Shown: positions 13,653 through 24,925 of the stretch, piece by piece
How positions within the stretch are numbered: the first letter of the stretch is position 1
How the letters are laid out: each line of letters starts with the position of its first letter
DNA from: Parus major
Lineage: Eukaryota > Chordata > Aves > Passeriformes > Paridae
Assembly (NCBI RefSeq): GCF_001522545.3
Contig: NC_031799.1
Span: forward strand, 41,825,645 to 41,889,644
Direction of reading: 5' to 3'
DNA: 64,000 bases
Translations under genes and position numbers: made by a program
The notes under the pieces: generated by a model
Databases searched by the model: none
What the model was told of the DNA's origin: nothing
What the model saw: only the letters and a program-made list of their open reading frames with translations

Positions 13653-13803
13653 AAAAGTCTTCTGGTGTTTAGTTTCAAACACCAGTGCAGTGCCCAAGTG
13701 GTACAGAATCTCTGCAAGGTATTTGTGGGAGAACTGTGTGGTATTTTTGCAGTTTTGATCATGACTTGTCCATACCACATATGCTGTGACAAACAATATG
13801 GAG
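13653..13803 (+). other. Speculative exon-like segment with splice consensus
   Basis: A TATTTCTCACAG acceptor-like string ends at 13652, and a GAG|GTAAGTA donor that fits the consensus follows 13803. The 151 nt between them are open in the frame starting at 13653, and that frame also stays open upstream to 13491. The encoded residues are cysteine-rich and hydrophobic and match no family I know. Strong splice-like strings occur by chance in long non-coding DNA, so this could equally be a non-coding RNA exon or nothing. Confidence 0.15.
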
Positions 13804-14750
13804 GTAAGTAATTTTTACAGATTTATGAAAGTTCACTTTATTTTTCCCTGCATTAATAATATTCTTTAGATAGTTTATTCTATGAGGTGTTCTGAATTGT
13901 CCTGTCTTGAGGCATCATGGATGCTTTTAGGTCTTCCTTTTCCTCAAGAACATATGCTGATGGCAATCAGCACAGAGCATATAGATCTGTGTTTACAGCC
14001 TGTAACACCTGTGTAAGTCTAAGTGTTTCTAGGCTGCAGCAGTGGTGGACTGTCTGGACTTAGAAGAGTTTTGAGTGTCTAGGAGTGCATTTGGGAATGT
14101 GCTTCCAGAGCTCTCTTCTGGATTTGCATCTCTGAATTTCTCTCCTGTTTGCTATCAAATACAGTTACATTTTTTGTGCTGTATTGGACTTACAGGCACG
14201 TGCTCAAATGTTTGTGGTCTCATTGGATTTCCTCCTTCCTATAAGTCAAGATGAGGAGTTGAGTGTCTCTGAAAACTTACATAACACAGGTGAAAAATAG
14301 GCATGGCTTTGTATTTGACTGGTCTGTTTTACAATGGGATCTGTCCTTAGTTGTCATGCAGTCAGCCACTGTACTGTTTCGTCTCCAGCACTGACCTAAA
14401 CAGAAGAATGGAAACCTTTACATTCACTGGTGAAAGACAGTTTGTTCCCTTGATCATTAATACTGAACAGATACCATGTACTCTGTGAGAATGCTTGTGA
14501 AAGTCAGGCAGAATACCTTTTGGAATCTGATGAAAATGTAGATACTAGACTGCAGCCCTGCATCTCTCAGCCAAATGTGAGTACAGTATGCAGGAGAACT
14601 AGTTGGAGTGTTTGGTTTTGGTTTGCAGAGCCTGTTTTTCTCTCCAGTATCAGCCTTCTTTGAGACATTAGATTAGGAATTAGCTAATGCACAGTGAAAG
14701 TGGCCCTAATTCTGTTTTTCTGTAGTAATGTCAGCCCATTACTTTAAATA

Positions 14751-14824
14751 TCTCTTTTCTCTCTCTTCCCCTCCCCCTCTCTTTCTCTCTCTCTCTTTCT
14801 CTGTCTCTCTCTTTCTCTCTCTTT
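14751..14824 (+). repeat. Pyrimidine (CT)n-rich tract
   Basis: About 74 bases are almost pure C and T, dominated by CTCT and TTTC units with one CCCCTCCCCCTC core. A single G interrupts the run. It is a simple-sequence tract with mirror-like segments that could form triplex DNA. No gene overlaps it. Confidence 0.95.
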
Positions 14825-15716
14825 TAAATCAGTTGAGGTTTACTTGCATATTCTCTGTTTCCATTTTTTATACTTTATCTTTACAGCTTCCTGATTTTCT
14901 TTCATGGATTCTTTCTGTCAGTGTTATAATTTATGTATCTTGTAATATTTTGACAGATGCTATTTTGGAGAGATCCAGATTTATCTAAACAGAATTGGAA
15001 TTTAACCTCTTGGCATCATAATTTCACTTGTTGTGTTTGAATTGCAGAAAATGTTTGAAGTCTCCAATTGAATTATGACCTTATTTCCAAAGCAGCCTAT
15101 GTGTTTATCCTAAGAGACAGATCAAAAAGTCAGAGGTTGACTTTTTAAATTTACCATTTTTGTGGTTTAAGGCAGTATGGTGCATGCAGACAGGTAGGAA
15201 AGATATTTGACAATACTGAATTATTAGAAAGGAACAAGTTGCAGTTTCCTTCATATCTCTTACATTTTGGTTGAATTTCTGTCTTTTGAAGGCTAGTAGA
15301 TAATAGCATTGTCATGAGATTGTTGACACAGACCATTTTTATATATTTTGCAGTAAGCAAGTACAGATTTATGGAGATTTTGTCTTTGGCATATCCTGAG
15401 GTTCTTATTAATTTATTTAATTGAAATTATTTGAAGCCACCAAAAACTATCAAGATATAGCCATTCTATTAAGAGAACTAATGTTCAGAAGCATGTGGCA
15501 ATGTCCAATGAGCAAGTACAGCATCTGTAACTTTGTCTTTTTTTCAGGAATCCTGTGATTTGGGTCTAAGTGGTATTTATAGGTCATTAGACTGTATGAC
15601 CGTACCTATATACAATTTGTGAATATAGTTCAGAAACATGGCACTGAACATACAGAACAGTATGATAAATAGTGCAGAGGAAGCAGACTTTTCTACTCAC
15701 CTATGTACCATGTACT

Positions 15717-15756
15717 AGTTCTATTTTTTCTCATAGATAGTATGAGAAATAGAACT
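15717..15756. repeat. Imperfect inverted repeat
   Basis: The left arm at 15717-15734 (AGTTCTATTTTTTCTCAT) pairs with the right arm at 15742-15756 (ATGAGAAATAGAACT), apart from three unpaired T bases. The loop is 7 nt. It is a potential hairpin with no recognised mobile-element family. Confidence 0.85.
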
Positions 15757-15966
15757 GGATTACAATTTCATCTCAATTTATATTGCCATTTCTGGTAAAA
15801 TATTACTGCAATTTTATGCCTCTTTCCAGTCAGCATACTGAGAACTCTGACAAGTGTGATGCTATTTTTAATAAGCCTAAGATTTACTTCTGATTTTTTT
15901 CCTCAACTGAAACTTTTCATGTGGTTGCTTTTGCTATTTTCCCTGAACAAAATACAAAATCGTGGT

Positions 15967-16560
15967 GGGGCTGGGGTTGGAAGGGAGTTCATCTGGAACC
16001 TCAGGAGTTCATCTGGTTCAGCTTCTCTGTTCCAGTAAGGAGACCTAGAGCATGCTGCCCAAGTCTCAAGGATGGAGACTCCACACATCTCTGGGCAATC
16101 TTTACCAGTGCTCCGTCACCTTCCCAGTAAAAAAGCATTTCCCACTGCTCCAGTCTTTCATTTTGGGCCTATTGCCTCTGGTTCTGTCACAGGGAACCAC
16201 GGAAGAGGCAATGCCTTGTTAGTGCCCTCCCTTCAGGAGTATGTGCAATATCGAGATTTCTGTGAGCTTTTTCTTCTACAGCCTGAACAATCTCAGGTCT
16301 CTCAGTCTTTGTTCAAAGGAGACATATTCCAGTTCCTTCATCATCTTAGTGACTGTTTACTGCATTCTCTCCAGGAACTCCGTGTCCCTCTTGTGCTAAT
16401 AATCCCACAGCTGGGCACAGGGCTCCAAGTGTGGCTTCACCAGTGCTGAATGGAGGGGCACGATTACCTGCCCCACAGCCTGCTGGCAACTCTTCTCTTC
16501 ATGCAGCCCAGGATTCCATTAGCCTTCTTTGCCAGAGGGCACAATGTTGGCCTGTGTTCC
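15967..16560 (-). mobile_element. CR1 LINE fragment, 5'-truncated
   Basis: The left end has the GGGGTTGGAAGGGAGTTCATC form of a CR1 3' region. It continues with CR1 ORF2 C-terminal blocks read in reverse: CTCTGGGCAATCTTTACCAG near 16090, a cluster near 16300-16440, and a GCAGCCCAGGATTCCATTAG block near 16505. It ends near 16560, so most of ORF2 is missing, as is usual for CR1. A 13-bp direct duplication (GGAGTTCATCTGG at 15984-15996 and 16004-16016) lies near the 3' end. Open frames on the plus strand here are antisense to the element. Confidence 0.9.
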
Positions 16561-17898
16561 AGCAGGACTGTGGTGATGTAATGTTACAAACTGGGTCATT
16601 TCAGATAGGCTGCTTTTAGATAAACATGTCCATAGGAAGAAGTAATTTGAGTATAAATTTCCTATATTTTAGTCTGTGTTTTTTTAAAGCATATGTAGCA
16701 GCCTTATTGACAAGCTGAGGTACTGAATGGTTGACATCCTTTGTTCTTGAAATCACCCAGATTTCCACTGGAGTTCTCTGGTCCCTTGAGAGCAAGCTGA
16801 GAATTTACCACTGTAGCAATTAAAGTGGCTATATGAATATACTGAAAACTCCTGTTTTGCTCTAAGCAGAGATGAATCTCAGGTCTGTGAAGGGTTAGAT
16901 TCAAACCCAAATGGGGTTCAAATTCCTGTCTTGGCTCTAGGGCATGTTGTGTTTTGGCCAGATGAGGAACTGTTTGCACACCTGTTGGGTTAATACAATG
17001 CTCATTCTTCAGAAACCACCGGCCTATGGAACTGCACAATACTTATTCTGTAGGATCATGTTAAAAATTAACCAAGAAGAAGAAGAATGGGAGTGTAATC
17101 AGCCCAGTTACTGGTAACAGTGTGAATGAATAATGAAACAAAACTGTATAACTTTGTGGTCAACCACTGAAATCTACACACACTATCTGATACTTTCCTA
17201 CATTTCATATTCTGTATGAGAAGTGGCAGATTCCTTATGGCAGTTGCGCACTAATGTGAAATAGTAATGGGAGCATTTTCCATTTCTGTGACTAGTAGCA
17301 GATACTTTGGTGCCTATGGAGATACTTGGGAGGAGAGGGCTCTGAAGTCCTCCAAAAGACCTGCAGGTTGTTCTGCTTTCTGACTGAACAAAATCATAAT
17401 TTCAAAATTTATTTCTAGCTCTTCAACACAACTTCATAACAGAAATCAAGATTTTTGCATATTGAAGATCCGTTTCTTCTTTGGGGCTGTGTCTTACATC
17501 ACCCATGACTGATACGAATTTTTGAAATTTTGTCCTGCTATACAGGTAGTGGAAAATACTTCACATTTGATTAAAAAAACGAGACAAGGATATATAGTTT
17601 CCATGAGCTTTGAAAATTGAAGCTACTATATAAAGAGTGAGAGACATATGATGATCTTTTTCTTTCACTTGTGCAAAGACTTCACCTCCAAATTACATTT
17701 AATTAAAATAAGAAAAGGACACTGGAATATTTTTTTAAACTTGCACATATATTTTTTACAGAGGTCCACAGACTTGAAATTTGAAAATGTAACCAGCTGG
17801 TTTCCTGGTTTCTATCCTATGAAGAGTTACATTCTGTGTGCATACCTGCAGGCATGAAGCTTTCTATCTTCAGGACTGTGTTTGTATATTAAATCTTT

Positions 17899-17980
17899 TA
17901 ATATATGTATTTACATAGATACATCAGTTTATAAATGTGTATATGTACATTCACATGTATACGCACATATGTATATGTAA
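17899..17980. repeat. AT-rich tract with TATGTA-like units
   Basis: Irregular repeats of ATATGTA and ACATGTAT units form a low-complexity tract. It resembles a degenerate microsatellite and contains several short palindromes. Confidence 0.75.
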
Positions 17981-19490
17981 CACTTATTTACTCTTCTTGA
18001 ACTGCAAAGACAGCAAGCTCTAGAGCCATAAAGAACAAATTACGTTTACATCGGTGTCTTACCACACATACGCCACACAAGGCACAGGAGAATGTTCCTT
18101 CATACACCTTCTGAGTAAGCCTCCATTTGCTAATGCATCTCTAACAAAAATTCTGAAATTCCTGGGCCCTTATTAGAGCTCCCTCTGCTTGATATTGCTT
18201 CCATTTCTGTTGGAAGCTGAGATCCTTGTTGCTACCAGATTTTTTTTAAGAATGAGCATGCTGAGGGATCAGTGCCGCTTTGTGAAAAAAGCCTAGCTGA
18301 GTACTGGCTTTTGTCTTTGAAACTCAGATGGCTCAGCAGGTAGTTGACTGCCCCTTCTGCTTGCTTTAAATTTTAAGTGTGTCTTATCTCCCAAAATGAT
18401 TTGTCTTTTCTTTGCAGCAGTTTCTTTACTGAATCCACAAGAGAACAAAATCTTGGATGGATATGGAAAATGAGGGCATCTTTTCCTCAGGGTAATGTAC
18501 AATTGCAGCTTTGTGAAACATTGTTCCATCTATTCCAAAACAATATTTTCTAATAAAAACATCCAGTGAACTATCTGAACCCTACCTTGGTTTTGTTTTT
18601 TTTTTTTAGTCTTTTTTTTCCCCGTAGGAACAAACTCCTTTGTTGTGTATAAAGGTATAAAAATTTCAAATGTGCATGAGGATCACAAAGTGCAGCACAG
18701 CACTGTTTGAGTATAGTGCCTTGTTCCTGAAAGCATATAATGTATTGCATGTAAAACCTTGTTCCTATTCATGTGTTACCATGGCACTGTGCCCAAGCTA
18801 ATGGCTCTTGCAGCTTGTGTAATAAAATGTGCTACAGCAGCTATCCTGTATTGGCTTCTGAAGCCACTGTGGTTTTTCACTCACTGTTGTCTAAGCTTGG
18901 TGTGATGTAGACATGACTTACATGACTGTCTTGGTTTTGGAGGCTTCTAGCTAGAACTGTTTTTCTACATATTGAGGAGAAAATAGTAATTTGACGTAAT
19001 ATAAGGGCTGTAACCCTACTTTTAGTTTGTTGTTATTTTTTTTTTTTAATTCTGCTCATCTATCATGATATTTTAGTAAGACCACAGTATATTGCAGTCT
19101 TCTTTTACTAAGCCTTTGTTATGCTTTAAACACAGAATTTTTTTTGCATTTAAACACAGAATGTACTCCAAAACACATCAGATTCATACAGCTGAGATCA
19201 TAGACTCAAATGAGGCAAAATCTGTTTATTTTTAATTTCATTAGAAACCCAAATCCACATCATAACTTTGAAGGATGAAATCCAATGAACTAGTCCTAAA
19301 AACCATAGAACATCTACCTGAGTTCATGATAAACTGTTTTAATGGACTTCTGGAATATTGCAATGTGTAATATCAGTGTCTTCTGATACTCAGTGAGTAA
19401 GCATTCCTAATATTTTTGTTCTAGCACCTTGCCTCCTGTCAGGAGATTCAGTCATGTATGTCAAATACTAACAAGGCTGGCAATTCTGTA

Positions 19491-19526
19491 AGCATCAGTA
19501 TTCCTGCAAGCATCAGTATTCCTGCA
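19491..19526. repeat. 18-bp perfect tandem duplication
   Basis: The unit AGCATCAGTATTCCTGCA occurs twice head to tail without mismatch, and a partial third copy (AG) follows. It looks like a recent local duplication by replication slippage. Confidence 0.95.
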
Positions 19527-20657
19527 AGAAGAATGAAAAAACTCACAGTAGAGGAACTCAGTGTTGTGCTCAAGCTTTTACTTACACATTGTGGAGCCAA
19601 CAAAACCTGCATTTAACACAAAGTTCTCCAATATTTCTGCCTGCTTCAAGTGGTTTATGTTACTTTCTCTTCAGGAAAGCCATTGACAGAGAATGTATTA
19701 CTTCAGATATACTGCTATGGTCTTATCAAAGCAAATGATATTGGGAGATTTGTACTAAATCAATGGAGTTGGTTTTTTTTTTCTTTGTAGAACTTTGCCA
19801 ATCCTGTTGCAATCCTATTGACTACAAGTATCCCCCAGTAGCAAATGGCTGTGTGTGCCTTTTACTCTGTTAATACCAGTAGCTGTCATTTTCCTTGTCT
19901 CTGACAGCTGAAATGTGAAATCAGGTCGTTATTTTAGCAAGATTTTCTTAATTTGCACTTTCCTTGCTTGACAAAGTTGCTGCTGATAAGCAAGCAGACA
20001 GCACAGTAGGATGAGATTATGAGTGTTGTATAATGCACTTGTTCTCTTTCTCTCCATTTTGCTTTTTTCCCCCCACTCATTCTCCGGGAACCGTGCTTCC
20101 AGGCACTCTTGGAAAGCTTTCAGTCCAGAAATATAAACATGTCTGAAATTTTCCCCAGTCTGAGATTTCTTATACGCTTTTTGTGGCAAATCAGAAAGGA
20201 TACCCAAAGTAATTTCTGTGGAGGATGTCACTGGAGAAGTGAAGGCAGAGTCACTCTGAAGATCCCAGAGGCATGAACATCAGGATATAAAAGAGCTAAA
20301 GCCATTAATCCTTTGTGTGACTGCTGTGGATACTTAAAGCTGCACAAAAGAGAGAGAACAATGGTAATCATTCAAATACATGTTTACTACCTCTTTACTA
20401 TGCCTCTTTTGTACTTTGATGGGCTTTTACATAATGCTTCTCATCTGTTCAATGTTATTAGCTGCTAGTAAAAGCTATCTACTTAACACAAGGTAATTTA
20501 GATCACCTGAAAATAAAGGACCTTGTAAGGTCTGTTGGGTGTTGTGGTTGTAATGGGCTTCAAGGTTTAAGGGATGCAGAAAATCTTTGGATTTGCAGCT
20601 TTAACATCTACATTCATGCAGATCTGTTAGGTCATCCCAAGGAGCTAGCTCAGTAGA

Positions 20658-21440
20658 ATGCATCTTATGTATATCCATACCCTGAATGTTGCTCCAGTTA
20701 CAACCTATGGCACATTGCACATTAATAATCTATTAATAGACAATATCGGCAAAGTATGTCTAATACTTGTTTCAACCCAAACCACCTGCTTTTGGCCTAT
20801 CTGTGAGGGCCAGGCTGATTTATGCCACGAATTTACCAGAACTTTGTAGCAAGAGTGGGGGAGATGTGGGAACCTACCCCAGCACTCCCACCTTTTCAAG
20901 AGGCAAAACACATATAAACGCGATACACCCTAACCTGTGCCAGAAAAGTATTTTGCTCTTAATATGCATGACAGAATTAAATTTTATTTTCCCATTTGTG
21001 GGGATTGTGAGCAAAGATACTCTAGAGTCTTGCCATCATGTAGAAACGGTCAGAAAAGAGTGTCTTCTGTCTTAGTATGTAGTCCAGTTTGGGCCCTAAA
21101 GGAATCATCTGAAGGCCATCTGTCCAGGCAGCTGTTCTTCCTAGTGGTACAGAGCAACCCCAATCGGCACAGGAGTGCTTTTAACATCATGAGTCAGTCC
21201 TCAGTTTTTGTTTGTATAGAGCTGAAGTAATGTGAGATCTGGCTTCTTAAAATATTTAAATATAGGTGCAGTAACTGCTGGTGTGGTCTTTTCTCGCACA
21301 TAAGGCTGTGAGCTCTCAATAAGAGTTTTGTTTGACCCTGTTTTCTATATAGTAAATAGTTGAGTATGCCTTCTCATTACGCCACTGTTGCATTTACCAT
21401 TGGACTTTGTAAACTCACAGTTTTATATCAGTTAAGTATA
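20658..21440 (+). other. Unassigned segment with a low-stop frame
   Basis: In one plus-strand frame, 20658-21230 (about 190 codons) contains only two stops, at 20847 and near 20932. Three open pieces of about 63, 28 and 97 codons are therefore collinear in the same frame. The conceptual product has several cysteine pairs, including a C-x-x-C near 21000, but no domain I recognise. Downstream, near 21320, lies an AATAAGAG string in a GAGCTCTCAATAAGAG context that resembles retroviral polyadenylation surroundings. It could be the remnant of an endogenous retroviral or host coding sequence, or a chance run of open frame. Confidence 0.2.
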
Positions 21441-23855
21441 TTGTTGGTTCTCTGTTATGAGTGAAGTGCATAATTCCCTCTGTGACAAAGCTCGTCCTAG
21501 ATATAGTGAGCTATTACCATGTGCATTCAGAACATCTTGATCCAGGAGAGAACATGATCCAAATTATTCTGAAGATAAAGGGAACTTTTGTCTCCTTCCT
21601 ACAGACATATTTGTTACAGCAGTCTCACTTGACTGCTATGTGAGCACTTTGAAAATGTCCCTGGACAAGGATGGGGGACTTCTGCTTCAGCCACAAATTA
21701 AACTAGGAAATCTGGCTCTGTTCCTGGCATATGGTAGTGTTTATGAAATGGATGACAGAGATTCTCTATGCAATGGCAGTGCCAAGCCTGTGCCTCCTTT
21801 CATCCTTCTCTGCCTGCTTTAATCTAGAGGGTGCAGTGCAAGCCAGCCCTTGGCCCCAAGAAGCCGTCTCACTGAAGAGTGGCTGCCTGCATGCTCAGTA
21901 GTACTGGCTGGGACCTTGGATGATGGAGATGGACAAACACCAAGTGAGACTGAAAGGAGAGTGTGCCATAGGTGTGAACTTCATGTGTTTGTTCATGAGG
22001 TGGATAGGGTGGTCTGAAGGTATGATGCTGACATCCCATGGACCTATTATCCTTACTTTTGAACAGTGAAGGAGGAGCTTTGTGAAACTAGGGCAGTGGG
22101 GATGGCTCTGTGTGCTCACAGATGTACTGCCTGGCTAGTGAAATAGCCCTGTGCAGGGTCTATCAGGCAATATGCCATCCTTTGTCCTTGATTCTCCCTG
22201 TCAAAACATGTAACTTGGTAAAGTTAGAATTCATATGTCAAGGTTTTTCCATGCTGCCTTGTTTGTTCTCACTGTTCAGTAATAAGCTGAATTGTTGTAG
22301 TGGCCCATATGCACCTCAGTGGTTCTCAGAGCAATCTGGTGCTAGACACCTTGTGAGTTCCAGTGTCATGACAGTGTGAGAGAGGATTTTGCCTTGAGAG
22401 GCCCCAGTGGCTGCTTACAGTGCAGTTGTTGCATGGCATAGACAGCCATATGGGTCCCAGTGCTAGATAAGGGTCATTTGAGCTCTTACAGGTCTATTTA
22501 GCTTTTGGAAAACTATTTTGGGGTCACCATTTAGTGTAGCAGAGAGAGCAGGCAAGTTTGGGTTCATCTCAGCAGTACCTCCAGTGCAGTTTCTTGAGCG
22601 TTTATTCCACTGGTAAAAACATAGAAATGGGCTAAGAATCTGTCTCTAAATGAATAAATGTGAATTCAAAATGCATTTTGGAGGCAGTGCATCTTAAAAC
22701 TACTACTAGTTCATGAGGAAACACGTCACCTCCAGCTGTCAGTGAGTGCCCTGTTAGTTCAAGATTGTGTTTGCCTGGTTTGCCTCTGCCCCCTTACTGG
22801 GTGAACTGGTGATCCCATCACCTTGTCTCCTGTCACAGTCCTCAAATGAACAGTGGTACTGCTCAGCTGTCAGCTCATCATAGAGCAGCTGCAGGCAGAG
22901 AGAGGGAAAGGCAACATGCCTGCCAATCTTTTTCTTTTTTTCCCTCAGATTTACAGCTGGTTTGGGGTACTTTTTATTTCGGTAATTGGGAAATCTAATT
23001 AGATATCCTGTATTCCAAATTAAATGGCTTTTTTGGTTATAAGATATTTTGAGAATAATCATCTGTGAAGACTTGGGACCCAAGTTCCGTTTGCATGTGC
23101 AATTTTTATGACTGTGTGAATAACTTCTGTAATTGCTTGTAGGAATTTAGAGTGTTTGCCCAAATGGAAGAAATTACAAATACTTCCTAGCATTCAGTTT
23201 TTAAATGTCTGATTTTAGAAACAGGGAAAAAGCTGGCAGAAAATACTATATTTGAATAGAAATGCAATATCAGAAATTGCATTCTGTTCACATAAACTGT
23301 CATTTTTGGCGATTTGTGTTATCAGTTGGTGGAAAGTTAAAATTTTGCAGTGATTTTAACACCTGGTTAACCACCACAGAATGTCCTTGGTAATGAGTAA
23401 GTACCATGGTATGGAATATATGCTAATTGTGTTCCAATTAAACAGCATTCACTGCAATTACATCTCATTAGGTAAATAATTTCTGAGGGAGATATACTAA
23501 TTAAGTGGTTTTACTCATTATGTATTTCATGATTAAGATGAATTTACTAAATTTACAGCTGTGCAACTAAAGCTATTTAGAACGAAACATGCCAATATTT
23601 ACAAAACACACAGAAATTACTTATGATCTCTTTTCTTTGTTGCTAATTATGAACGGTATATAAGGTTTCCTTGGAGTTCCTGTAATGAACAAAATGTTCT
23701 CCAAGTGTTTGGAGACCCTCTGGAATATAAATTATTTTATAAACTTAAATTGCCATAGTTATTCAGTTGTCTGAGCTACCTGCTGCTGTCCAGCAGCTGA
23801 TTTGCTTATTTAAAATAATAGTAAGCTGTCTGTTTTAACATTATTTTGTCATATA
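21441..23855. other. Non-coding DNA, no gene recognised
   Basis: The interval between the low-stop segment and the LTR shows a moderately G+C-richer stretch at about 21780-22600 and AT-rich sequence after that. I see no domain, RNA gene, or known repeat family. Confidence 0.55.
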
Positions 23856-24925
23856 TGTGGTGGGTTGAACCTGGCTGGTCACCAGGTGCCCACCAAAGCC
23901 ATTCTATCTCTCTGTTCCTTGGCTGGACAGGGTAGAGAAAATACGACCAAAGGCTTGTGGATTGAGATAAAGATCACTCACTGATTACCATCAGGGGCAA
24001 AAACAGCCTGAACTTGGAGATTAGTTTATTTTATTTCCAATCAAATTAGAGGGTAGTAAGAGGTACAATCCAAAACTTAAAACACCTTTCCCTCACCCTT
24101 TCCTTCTTCCCAGGTTCATCTTCACTCATGATTTTCTCTACCTTGGCACAAGGGGACAGGCAATGGGGGTTGTAGTTAGTTCATCACACGTTGTCTCCCT
24201 GCTCTTCCCTCCTCAGGGGAAGGATTCCTCACACTCTTCCCTTGCTCCAGTGTTGGATCCCTTCCACAGGAGACAGTCCTCCACAGACTTCTCCAGTGTG
24301 AGTCTTTCCCACAGGCTGCAGTTCTTCACAAATTGCTCCAGCATCAATCCCTTACACAGCATGAATCCCTTCCTTCCAGAACAGGCTGCTCTGAAGTGGG
24401 TCCCCCACAGGACCCACAAATTTTGCCAGCAAACCTGTTCCAGCCTGGGGTCCCCTCTCCACAGGTTCTGCCGAGAGCCTGCACCAGCACAGGTTTCCCA
24501 CAGGGTCACAGTCTCCTTCAGGTGCATTGGCTTCTCCAGAGTGGGGTCGTCCGTGGGTCTGTGCTCCACTGTGGAACCACACGGGCTGCAGGGGCACAGC
24601 TGCTTCACCATGGTCTGCACCAGGGGCTGCAGGGAAACATCTGCTCCAGCACCTCCTGCCCCTCTTTCTCACTGGTCTTGGTGTTTGCAGGGCTCTTGCT
24701 GTTGTGTGTACTCACTGCTCCATTCTCTGGCTGTGTCTTCTGCCACACAGGTTTTTTCCCCCTTCTTAAGTACATTATTCCAGAGGCATTGCCACCATCA
24801 TTGATGGGTTTGACCTTGGCCAATTATGGGTCTGTCTTGGACACAGGGGAAGCTTCTGGAAGCATCTCATAGAAGTTTTTAGCCCCCCTGCTACAAAAAG
24901 TTTGCCACAAAAACCCAATTCACTG
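23856..24925 (-). mobile_element. Solo LTR of an avian endogenous retrovirus
   Basis: About 1070 bp match, from memory, a widespread bird LTR. On the plus strand it begins TGTGGTGGGTTGAACCTGGC and ends near CCCAATTCACTG. Read on the minus strand, a GGAAATAAAATAAAC polyadenylation-type signal falls about 180 bp from the downstream end, which fits an R-U5 position and supports minus orientation. The U3 portion is built from 44-53 bp repeats. No primer-binding site, gag, pol or env sequence flanks either side, so this is a solo LTR left by LTR-LTR recombination. TATA at 23852-23855 and 24926-24929 could be a 4-bp target-site duplication, though the exact ends are uncertain. The open frames across it on both strands (up to 213 codons) reflect repeat composition and not a known gene. 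Confidence 0.85.
24245..24600. repeat. Internal tandem modules of the LTR
   Basis: A CTCCAG-type start recurs at 24245, 24291, 24336, 24389, 24438, 24482, 24534 and 24564. Most modules then carry a GGGTCCC-type or TTCCCACAGG-type core. Spacings are 46, 45, 53, 49, 44, 52 and 30 bp. Copies are diverged but clearly related. A 136-codon minus-strand open frame spans them and gives a periodic product with recurring L-E-Q or L-E-K and Cys/Trp positions. No function is known to me. Confidence 0.8.

Larger units (their letters stand above)
11738..15966. other. Non-coding DNA with simple repeats
   Basis: No gene is identified. Contents include a TGAA tetranucleotide repeat, a long pyrimidine tract, a 15-bp hairpin and a splice-site-bounded open segment at 13653-13803, all listed separately. 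The remainder is unique AT-rich sequence. Confidence 0.6.
16561..20657. other. Non-coding AT-rich DNA
   Basis: No gene is recognised. The segment includes an alternating AT-rich tract at 17899-17980, several T runs (about 18596 and 19030) and an 18-bp tandem duplication at 19491-19526. The rest is unique sequence without recognisable motifs. Confidence 0.6.

Noticed and set aside
14751..14824. Pyrimidine tract as a strong splice polypyrimidine signal
   Set aside because: It is a simple repeat far longer than a splice signal, with no AG-bounded exon attached.
16072..16449. 125-codon plus-strand open frame
   Set aside because: Antisense to a CR1 fragment.
24163..24804. 213-codon plus-strand open frame in the LTR
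   Set aside because: It is created by tandem modules in the LTR and has no domain or start context that supports a gene.
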